DNA of 5,718 nucleotides from Planctomycetaceae bacterium (GTDB taxonomy: Bacteria; Planctomycetota; Planctomycetia; Planctomycetales; Planctomycetaceae): positions 1 through 5,718 of the forward strand of contig JAJDEK010000090.1 in assembly GCA_029259875.1 (NCBI GenBank), written 5' to 3'. Both the position numbers and the translations under genes were made by a program. How positions within the stretch are numbered: the stretch's first letter is position 1; the number at the start of each line of letters is the position of its first letter. Shown in pieces: positions 1-5,718 of this stretch. The notes below the pieces were generated by a model. The model saw only the letters and a list, made by a program, of their open reading frames with translations. It did no database searches and had not been told where the DNA came from.

Positions 1-1
1 C

Positions 2-937
2 GGCGGTGACCCAGCCGTGGGTTCCTGGATGACTTACGGCCTGGGAACAGAAAATCAAAATCTGCCTGCCTTCTTTGTGCTACCCGAAGTGGCTTACCCT
101 CAGGGCGGTTCTGCCAACTGGTCGAATGGTTTCCTTCCCGCTTACTTTCAGGGAACCGCTCTGCGCTCGAGTGGTTCACCGATTCTTGATTTGAATCCTC
201 CCGCGCATGTCACACGAGAAACACAACGAAAAAACCTGGACCTGTTGGCAGCACTGAACCAAGCCGACATGAAACGTAATCCACACGAAGAAGTGCTGGC
301 AGCACGCATGGAATCATACGAACTCGCATTCCGCATGCAGGCACAAGTTCCCGATATTATTAATCTGGACAAGGAAACCAAACAGACTCAGGATATGTAT
401 GGGCTCGGAAGAACGGAAACCGATAGTTTTGGCCGTAGATGCTTGCTGGCTAGAAAGCTTGTGGAAGAAGGAGTCCGTTTCGTTCAAATTTACGCTGCGG
501 GTTGGGACTCACATGACTATCTAGACCGATCACATAAAGCACGCATGCAGGCCGTTGATCAACCCATTGCTGCCCTATTGAAGGATTTGAAATCACGAGG
601 ATTGCTGGATGAAACTCTGGTTGTCTGGACCGGCGAATTTGGTCGCTCTCCCGATAATGGCATGCGCAGTGGTAGACAAGCTGCCGGTCGTGATCATAAC
701 GCGAAAGGCATGGCGATGTGGATGGCAGGTGGGGGCGTGAAAGCCGGCCACCGCGTAGGAGCCACTGATGAAATTGGCGATCACGCCGTCGAAGTTGTCA
801 ACCCCATCAAAAACCTGCATATCACTCTGGAACATATCATGGGTTTGGATGATAACCAGTTAACCTATTTCCACGAAGGTCGGTTCAAAGTTCTGAGCCA
901 GACAGGTGGTGCTGTGATCAAGGAACTGCTGGGCTAA
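2..937 (+). CDS. DUF1501 family protein, 5'-truncated by window edge
   Basis: This is the C-terminal part (311 visible residues) of a DUF1501 protein. The frame is open from base 2 and already reads GGDPAVGSW before the first GTG at 17, so that GTG is an internal valine and the true start lies upstream. Family-typical motifs are visible: 'YGLGTENQNLP' near the left edge, 'GWDSH' (from about base 500), 'GEFGRSP' (from about 632) and 'GRDHN' (from about 686). The His/Asp-rich motifs fit the known resemblance of DUF1501 to the alkaline phosphatase/sulfatase fold, but the substrate is unknown. Full-length members usually have a Tat signal peptide and roughly 450-490 residues, so perhaps 150-180 residues are missing (inference). 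In planctomycetes these genes often follow a DUF1549/DUF1553 cytochrome-like gene, which would lie outside the window. The gene ends at TAA 935-937, converging on arsC. Confidence 0.93.
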   Translation, partial: GGDPAVGSWMTYGLGTENQNLPAFFVLPEVAYPQGGSANWSNGFLPAYFQGTALRSSGSPILDLNPPAHVTRETQRKNLDLLAALNQADMKRNPHEEVLAARMESYELAFRMQAQVPDIINLDKETKQTQDMYGLGRTETDSFGRRCLLARKLVEEGVRFVQIYAAGWDSHDYLDRSHKARMQAVDQPIAALLKDLKSRGLLDETLVVWTGEFGRSPDNGMRSGRQAAGRDHNAKGMAMWMAGGGVKAGHRVGATDEIGDHAVEVVNPIKNLHITLEHIMGLDDNQLTYFHEGRFKVLSQTGGAVIKELLG

Positions 938-947
938 CTCAGGTTTC

Positions 948-1364
948 TCAAGAATCTGCCCGGAGGAACGCCTGAACCTTCTCTCGAATCTGATCGCGGA
1001 CTTCTCGAAAGACGGTTAGTTTTTCTGTATCTGAACCTTCCGCATCTGCAGGATCATAAAAGGGCCAATGTTCGATGCGCTGTGCCCCCGCCAAAGTCGG
1101 ACAGCTTTCTTTGGCACTATCACAAACGGTTACCACTAAGTCAAAGGTTTCATTCAAATATTCATCGACGTGTTTGCTGCGATTTTGAGATAAGTCCTGG
1201 TCGAGTTCTCGCATCACTTCGATGGCCATGGGATGCACATAGCCAGATGGCAGTGATCCTGCTGAATATGATTCCCATTCCCCCTGCCCCAGTTCGCACC
1301 ACAATGCTTCAGCCATCTGCGAACGACACGAGTTCCCAGTACATAAAATCAACACTTTTTTCAT
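948..1364 (-). CDS. arsC: Arsenate reductase, thioredoxin-coupled (LMW phosphatase-like) type
   Basis: This 138-residue cytoplasmic enzyme should reduce arsenate to arsenite using an intramolecular cysteine relay recycled by thioredoxin. The N-terminus has the phosphatase-type P-loop C8-TGNSC-R14 followed by SQMAE, closely matching the Bacillus/Staphylococcus ArsC class. The two further redox cysteines are C81 and C88 in 'CDSAKESC', with the same seven-residue separation as Cys82/Cys89 of that class. The 'DPA' motif at 104-106 supplies the catalytic acid Asp. All three cysteines are present, which argues for arsenate reductase rather than a plain low-molecular-weight tyrosine phosphatase. The length is normal. 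The ATG (1364-1362) is preceded by AGGAA (bases 1374-1370) with five bases between. The GNAT gene lies 91 bases upstream on the same strand. That gap has AT-rich palindromes (ATTTAAAT, TGAATTCA, about 1398-1412) but no clear ArsR operator. No arsR or arsenite exporter is in the window. Confidence 0.93.
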   Translation of the reverse strand: MKKVLILCTGNSCRSQMAEALWCELGQGEWESYSAGSLPSGYVHPMAIEVMRELDQDLSQNRSKHVDEYLNETFDLVVTVCDSAKESCPTLAGAQRIEHWPFYDPADAEGSDTEKLTVFREVRDQIREKVQAFLRADS

Positions 1365-1369
1365 GCTAT

Positions 1370-1374
1370 TTCCT
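1370..1374 (-). promoter_or_regulatory. Ribosome binding site of arsC
   Basis: AGGAA on the minus strand lies five bases upstream of the arsC ATG. It is the clearest Shine-Dalgarno match in the window and supports the chosen start, which is also right for the family because the P-loop Cys falls at residue 8. Confidence 0.6.
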
Positions 1375-1455
1375 GAGCGAATAAGCTTACTTGTTAGATT
1401 TAAATGAATTCAAGATGTCATGTTAAATCATTTCGCTATGTGAAACCAGCCTTGG

Positions 1456-1896
1456 CTATCGATTGTTAACCAACGATTTCACCATCCGCAAATGAGGGAT
1501 CGATACAGACAGAAATTCTGCACCTTCTGGAACATAACCCAGCTTCTTGTAAAAATCGATGGCTGAAGTTCGTGCATCTAATTCGATCGTCTCGATTTCC
1601 CGCTGTTTAAGATCAAGCTCGATGTTCTGTAGCAACAGCTTTCCGATCCCCTGCTTTTGATATTCGGGTGTCACTGTCATCTGCCGTATTTTTGCTTTGA
1701 ATCCGGAAACAGGAATTGCCAGCGCACAAGCAATCACTTTGTTCGCTTCAATCATGCCGTAATGAAAATACTCTGCTTCTTCTGTCAAATCTTCCTGCAG
1801 CAAATCGAGGCCAAGAGGCTTACGTAAGATTTCATTACGAAGCTGACATGCTTGATGGTACCAGTCTGATTGAAAAGAAATTAGTTCAAATTGCAT
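1456..1896 (-). CDS. GNAT family N-acetyltransferase
   Basis: This is a 146-residue single-domain GNAT protein expected to transfer an acetyl group from acetyl-CoA to an amine; the substrate is unknown. The N-terminal 'LRNEILRKPLGL' (19-30) is a common opening in small bacterial GNATs. The 'RQMTV' strand (71-75) leads into the acetyl-CoA pyrophosphate loop 'QKQGIG' (80-85), matching the Q/R-x-x-G-x-G/A motif A. 'DFYKKLGYVPEG' (114-125) is the usual motif B region near the C-terminus. Length is normal and no signal peptide or membrane segment is seen. The ATG (1896-1894) has a weak AAGAG six bases upstream. The gene lies upstream of arsC on the same strand and may share its transcript. It does not obviously resemble the PAT-like ArsN acetyltransferases of some ars operons, so an arsenic role should not be assumed. 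Confidence 0.88.
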   Translation of the reverse strand: MQFELISFQSDWYHQACQLRNEILRKPLGLDLLQEDLTEEAEYFHYGMIEANKVIACALAIPVSGFKAKIRQMTVTPEYQKQGIGKLLLQNIELDLKQREIETIELDARTSAIDFYKKLGYVPEGAEFLSVSIPHLRMVKSLVNNR

Positions 1897-2165
1897 CAGA
1901 TACTCTTTTTACCTTTGTAATTTGCTCTTAATGATTGAGAAACTCTCGTCTTAGCTCATGGCAAAAATTGCCTGAAAGTTCACGACGTGTTAGACACACA
2001 GGGGAACACACTGTTAGGATAAGATAAGGACTAAGGCAGAGATTCTCACAGTCTCGCCCAAACGTGAAGTATCAATGTAAAACAACATTCTCGAATAGTT
2101 TAACCAATCAAGCTGACTACGTTAAGCCAAATTGGAATCCCAGCATCAATGTCAGAAGTAGAACA
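1897..2165. promoter_or_regulatory. Divergent intergenic region between GNAT and amidase genes
   Basis: These 269 bases separate the two divergent starts, so they should contain promoters in both directions. No strong sigma-70 pair is evident. The best plus-strand candidate is TTGCCT (1968-1973) with TAGACA (1991-1996), 17 bases apart, and both boxes are poor. A repeated 'TGTTAG' occurs at 1988-1993 and 2012-2017, and a short GTGT-TAG-ACAC inverted repeat at 1987-1997. A GGCAA/TTGCC palindrome is listed separately. Bases 2064-2165 are open in the amidase frame from a GTG at 2064, but this stretch encodes a polar, unremarkable peptide ahead of an already long Tat n-region, so I treat it as leader. 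Confidence 0.35.
1960..1972. repeat. Perfect inverted repeat GGCAA-AAA-TTGCC
   Basis: A 13-base sequence with perfect 5-base arms around AAA lies in the GNAT/amidase divergent region, about 64 bases upstream of the GNAT start. Its size and place suit a small operator for a dimeric regulator. It lacks a following T-run, so it is not a terminator. A 5-base-arm palindrome can occur by chance, and the role is inferred only from position. Confidence 0.3.
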
Positions 2166-3791
2166 ATGAGCATACCGATAGAGCAAACAAACTCATTTGA
2201 TAACAACCAACACTCCGACGATGACTCGTGTTTTTCTGATGAGCAAGGTTTCTTTAACCGTCGTCAATTCCTAACTATGACTGCAGCCATGACAGCGTGT
2301 GCACCTGCAGCTAGCCTGGCCGACGAGATCATAACGAACCAGAAACAGCCTCCAACGGAACTACCTGGAATGCTACCAAATTCACTGGCTCCAGCAGTGC
2401 AGTTTCAAGCCTCTCCCAGTGGTTCGGCTGCGTATATCGAACGCCTTACCCGAGATAGCAAAGGCAACTTGCTTTGCAATGCGAACACCAAAGTCGAACC
2501 TTGGAAAGGAGCAGTACCCAATTCGCACGAAGAGATCGCGTTTCTACCGGTTCATCGTTTGGCGGCACTCATTCAAAGTCGTAAATTATCACCAGTGAAG
2601 CTGACCGAAATTTATCTCGAACGTTTAAAACAACTCGACCCCCAACTTCTCTGTGCTGTTACAATCATGGAAGAGTCTGCCATGCGCGAGGCAAAACAGG
2701 CGGAGCAAGAAATTTCCGAAGGCCATTACCGAGGACCGTTGCATGGCATTTCCTGGGGAGTCAAAGATCTCTTTTCAACGCGTAACGCGAGAACGACCTG
2801 GGGTGCGAAGCCGTTTGAAAATCGGATGATTGATGAAGATGCTGAAATTGTTGTCCGCTTACAAAAGGCGGGTGCAATTCTCATCGCTAAGCTATCAACG
2901 GGAACCTTCGCGCAAGGCGATGAGTGGTATCGCGGACGCACACGTAATCCATGGAATATCGAAGAGGGGTCAAGCGGTTCATCAGCAGGTCCTGGCTCTG
3001 CGACAGCGGCGGGCTGTGTGGCGTTTGCGATTGGCACGGAAACGCGGGGATCAATTGTCTCTCCCACAAAGCGTTGCGGCATCAGCGCATTGCGCCCCAC
3101 TTTCGGTCGTGTGAGCCGACATGGTTGCATGACGCTCAGTTGGACGATGGACAAAGTTGGTCCAATGTGCCGCACGATTGAAGATTGTGCTCTTGTGTTT
3201 GATATCATTCATGGGGCTGATGGGAAAGACCCTTCGACGCTGACTACTCCCTTCCACTTCCAGCGTTCGCCCGATCTATCTACGTTGAAAATTGGTTATC
3301 GCGAGGGTACCGATGAAACATTTCTGAAAATACTTCGCAGTCTGGGAGCTAAGCCAACACAAGTACCTGATCCCCCCAATGATCGAGAGGTCAAGCATAT
3401 CCTGACAGTCGAATCAGCAACGGCATTCGACGATTTTATCAGTCAGAATCTGGATGAGCAGATGGTGCGTAAAGTACGAGTGAAGAATTTTCGATCTGCA
3501 CGTAATATTACGGCACTCGACTATCTCAACTCCCAACGACACCGCTTCGCACTCATGGAAAAGATGGCGGATTATTTTGAAAACATCGATCTCTATATCA
3601 CCCATTCGGGTGACATAGGTTTGACCAACCTGACGGGGCACCCCGCCGTTGTCGTCCCTTACCAATTCGAGGAAAAACAGCCTCGATGTATCACACTGAT
3701 TGGTAACCTGTTTGCCGACGACACAATTCTGTCTGTCGCGCACGCCTATCAGACGGCCACGCGCTGGCATTTAGAACATCCCCAACTCTAA
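2166..3791 (+). CDS. Tat-exported amidase-signature family hydrolase
   Basis: From the ATG at 2166 this is a 541-residue amidase-signature (AS) enzyme that hydrolyses amide bonds; the substrate is unknown. Residues 31-37 ('NRRQFLT') form a twin-arginine motif, followed by a short hydrophobic stretch and a likely cleavage after 'SLA' (about residue 52), so the enzyme is probably exported folded. The AS domain runs from about residue 126 to the end. The Ser-cisSer-Lys triad is visible as K200 (GVKDL), S272 (GSSAGPGSA) and nucleophile S296 (GTETRGSI); the 24-residue serine spacing matches characterised AS enzymes. 'GHPAVVVPY' near 491-499 is the usual C-terminal AS motif. A longer frame starts at GTG 2064 and adds 34 residues, but it lacks a ribosome binding site and would put the Arg pair at 66-67, unusually far in; the ATG site also has only a weak purine stretch. 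GatA is unlikely because of the export signal and the absence of gatB/gatC. Confidence 0.9.
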   Translation: MSIPIEQTNSFDNNQHSDDDSCFSDEQGFFNRRQFLTMTAAMTACAPAASLADEIITNQKQPPTELPGMLPNSLAPAVQFQASPSGSAAYIERLTRDSKGNLLCNANTKVEPWKGAVPNSHEEIAFLPVHRLAALIQSRKLSPVKLTEIYLERLKQLDPQLLCAVTIMEESAMREAKQAEQEISEGHYRGPLHGISWGVKDLFSTRNARTTWGAKPFENRMIDEDAEIVVRLQKAGAILIAKLSTGTFAQGDEWYRGRTRNPWNIEEGSSGSSAGPGSATAAGCVAFAIGTETRGSIVSPTKRCGISALRPTFGRVSRHGCMTLSWTMDKVGPMCRTIEDCALVFDIIHGADGKDPSTLTTPFHFQRSPDLSTLKIGYREGTDETFLKILRSLGAKPTQVPDPPNDREVKHILTVESATAFDDFISQNLDEQMVRKVRVKNFRSARNITALDYLNSQRHRFALMEKMADYFENIDLYITHSGDIGLTNLTGHPAVVVPYQFEEKQPRCITLIGNLFADDTILSVAHAYQTATRWHLEHPQL

Positions 3792-5398
3792 GTCGGACCC
3801 TGACTGGTCTCATTCGAAATGATCTGAGCATTCTGTAAATGATGGGCTACTCTCCAAAGATGATAACTGATTCTGATTAACCAGCGATACGCGTCTAACT
3901 GTCCCAACAGAGTCTCGAAATCCGAACCAGTGATGGTTGTGGATTCAGTCAATATTCGCCGTGTTGCTTTTTGATCCCGGTCCAATTCCAGCCAAAATTT
4001 TTCCAACTGTTGCTCTTGCAACATACGAGGACGGCTCTGAAGGGCTTGTTCCGTTTTGGTTACCAGAAGGTCTAACTGACCGACAATCTCACTCAATTTC
4101 TTAACGTTTCGAGTGGCGTCCAATCGTTCCATTTCTAGACATCGTCTCGTGAGTCGCTGAATATGATCAAGTGCCAATAACACTTCCTGGTAACAACGAA
4201 GCGTCTCCTGATCAGATTCCGAGATGTTGATTCGCCTCATATATTGCGAAGTCGTTTCCAGCGTGTTTCGATATTGCTCTAATTCCAGACTAATCCGCTC
4301 TCGTTCGATTTCAGATGACAAGATCGTTTGTAGCAACTGTAAGATACGTTGAAAAACATCAGCCAGCGTAGAGCGGGAGGCCTCAATCGCGACATTCGGA
4401 TTCTGAATCAATGATTCTTCCAACCGTTCCGTTTGATCATTCACTACTTCTGGGATCATGTTGGTGATCAGCCGGGAAAATTGCCCTACGAAGGGAACTA
4501 AAATGAGAATCCCCAGAAAATTAAACAAGCTGTGAAATGCAACCAATGCAAATTCTGGGGATGCATCGTTCCCTGGATTGAGATAGTGATTCCAAATCCA
4601 GATATAAACGGGCAACAAAAAATAAGCGACGATAGCCGTCACAATGTTATAAAACACATGTGCTAATCCTGTTCTTCTCGCCGCAACCGAACCTCCTAAC
4701 GTCGCCATTAATGCCGTGAATGTGGTTCCCACATCAAAACCAATAACTATCGCAGATGCTTGCGCCAGAGAAATAGTGCCGGTACTAACGGCTGTCAAAG
4801 CCATCGCCACACCGGCACTGGAAGACTGAGTTACTAAGGTGATTCCCACGCCAATCAAAACCAATAACAAGCGGCCCAGCCAAGTGTCTGGAGGGAATGA
4901 ATCTGGAGTCACACTCTCTGCGAGTCCGGACATTCCCCCTTGCAGAGCATCAATTCCTACAAAAATCAGTCCAAACCCAGCCAAGGCAAAACCGGCTGCC
5001 GCGATTCGTTTCCTGGCAAACAAATTCAAAATGACACCAACGAGTATCAATGGAAACGCAATGAGTCCCAGTTTGAATTTAAAACCAAAGAGCACAATGA
5101 TCCAGCCAGTAACCGTCGTTCCCAAATTCGCTCCGAAAACGATACCCAGTGACTGAGATAATGTCAGTAATCCCGCCCCTGCAAAACCAACGGCTGTCAC
5201 AGTCGTTGCACTGGATGATTGCAAAACTGCAGTGAAGATGGCACCAGTAGTGATACCAGAGAACAGACTCTTCGTAAATTTCGCAATCATGCGACGGATA
5301 GTATCGCCGGCAAGCTCTTTCAGGCCACGCGTCAAAATGACCATGCCTAGTAAAAACAAGCCCAGGCCACCCAGCGAATTAATGATCCCTGAATCCAT
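3788..5398 (-). CDS. Na+/phosphate cotransporter with C-terminal PhoU-like domain
   Basis: This 536-residue inner-membrane protein belongs to the Na/Pi cotransporter (NptA/YjbB, PF02690) family, which moves phosphate coupled to sodium. Residues 1-310 form about eight or nine hydrophobic segments arranged as two related halves. Each half has a QSSS motif (60-63 and 191-194) followed by a G-x-x-x-GTT motif (GANLGTT 89-95 and GFDVGTT 220-226). Residues about 320-525 are a charged, helical, cytoplasmic region resembling PhoU, as in YjbB-type proteins; it may sense or limit transport (inference). The ATG (5398-5396) is the first possible start: an in-frame TAG lies at 5425-5423, and GGAA (5407-5404) sits five bases upstream as a modest ribosome binding site. 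The stop TAG (3790-3788) overlaps the amidase stop on the other strand. The SDR gene lies 124 bases upstream on the same strand. Arsenate could enter by such transporters, but nothing here shows it. Confidence 0.93.
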   Translation of the reverse strand: MDSGIINSLGGLGLFLLGMVILTRGLKELAGDTIRRMIAKFTKSLFSGITTGAIFTAVLQSSSATTVTAVGFAGAGLLTLSQSLGIVFGANLGTTVTGWIIVLFGFKFKLGLIAFPLILVGVILNLFARKRIAAAGFALAGFGLIFVGIDALQGGMSGLAESVTPDSFPPDTWLGRLLLVLIGVGITLVTQSSSAGVAMALTAVSTGTISLAQASAIVIGFDVGTTFTALMATLGGSVAARRTGLAHVFYNIVTAIVAYFLLPVYIWIWNHYLNPGNDASPEFALVAFHSLFNFLGILILVPFVGQFSRLITNMIPEVVNDQTERLEESLIQNPNVAIEASRSTLADVFQRILQLLQTILSSEIERERISLELEQYRNTLETTSQYMRRINISESDQETLRCYQEVLLALDHIQRLTRRCLEMERLDATRNVKKLSEIVGQLDLLVTKTEQALQSRPRMLQEQQLEKFWLELDRDQKATRRILTESTTITGSDFETLLGQLDAYRWLIRISYHLWRVAHHLQNAQIISNETSQGPT

Positions 5399-5522
5399 TA
5401 GTATTCCGGCGGTATTTAATCTCTATTTCTTGGAAATCAGACAATAAATAATCTGACGATCAACAGCATTCATTCTACCATAAAACAAAATGGGATTCAT
5501 ACTATCTGAAAAAGAGTTTGAA
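5399..5522 (-). promoter_or_regulatory. AT-rich intergenic region upstream of the Na/Pi transporter
   Basis: This 124-base gap follows the SDR stop and precedes the transporter start on the minus strand. It has a TAGAAT that could be a -10 box (bases 5479-5474) with no good -35, and a TCAGA...TCTGA inverted repeat with a 10-base loop (5437-5456). No GC-rich hairpin with a T-run is seen after the SDR gene, so read-through is possible. No PHO box-like direct repeats are recognisable. A promoter here is plausible but unproven. Confidence 0.25.

Positions 5523-5718
<196 letters not shown>

Noticed and set aside
17..19. GTG as a start codon for the DUF1501 gene
   Set aside because: The frame is open and family-like upstream (GGDPA before the Val), so the codon is internal and the gene is cut by the window edge.
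1082..1384. A 100-codon plus-strand open frame over arsC
   Set aside because: It is antisense to a well-supported arsC and its translation has no recognisable motif.
2726..3208. A 160-codon open frame antisense to the amidase
   Set aside because: It lies wholly within the amidase-signature core, whose plus-strand frame carries all catalytic motifs; the antisense product has no recognisable domain.
3414..3770. A 118-codon minus-strand open frame within the amidase C-terminus
   Set aside because: It is antisense to a convincing coding frame, and the translation resembles no known family.
948..5398. The arsC, GNAT and phosphate transporter genes as one arsenic-resistance island
   Set aside because: The transporter is separated by an unrelated exported amidase and faces it convergently; no arsR or arsenite exporter is present, and nothing suggests recent transfer.
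5437..5456. TCAGA...TCTGA inverted repeat as a terminator or operator
   Set aside because: The arms are only five bases, the loop is ten AT-rich bases and there is no T-run, so it is too weak to call.

Overview
The window looks like chromosomal DNA of a planctomycete, probably one with moderate GC content. Three things point there. The first gene is a DUF1501 protein, a family greatly expanded in Planctomycetes. The amidase carries a planctomycete-style twin-arginine leader ('NRRQFLTMTAA'). The genes are loosely arranged single units with weak ribosome binding sites rather than one tight operon. Genus and species cannot be fixed from the sequence alone.

Layout from left to right: (1) bases 2-937, + strand: the C-terminal two thirds or so of a DUF1501 protein whose start lies outside the window. 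(2) 948-1364, - strand: a thioredoxin-type arsenate reductase (arsC) ending 10 bases from the DUF1501 stop. (3) 1456-1896, - strand: a GNAT acetyltransferase 91 bases upstream of arsC and possibly co-transcribed with it. (4) 1897-2165: a divergent intergenic region containing a small perfect inverted repeat. (5) 2166-3791, + strand: an exported (Tat) amidase-signature hydrolase; a longer reading from a GTG at 2064 is possible but less likely. (6) 3788-5398, - strand: a Na+/phosphate cotransporter with a C-terminal PhoU-like helical domain, whose stop codon overlaps the amidase stop by four bases. (7) 5399-5522: intergenic. (8) 5523-5718, - strand: the C-terminal end of a short-chain dehydrogenase/reductase that continues past the right edge.

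The genes do not form an obvious single pathway. The only recurring theme is phosphate and arsenate: an arsenate reductase and a phosphate transporter that could admit arsenate lie within about 2.5 kb. They are separated by an unrelated amidase, and no arsR, arsB or acr3 is visible, so the link is speculative. I see no RNA gene, CRISPR array, insertion sequence or phage gene, and no convincing undescribed multi-gene system. The items worth a second look are local: the overlapping convergent stops, an Asn-to-Asp change in the second transporter motif, an Arg in the amidase oxyanion loop, and the small palindrome in the divergent promoter region.
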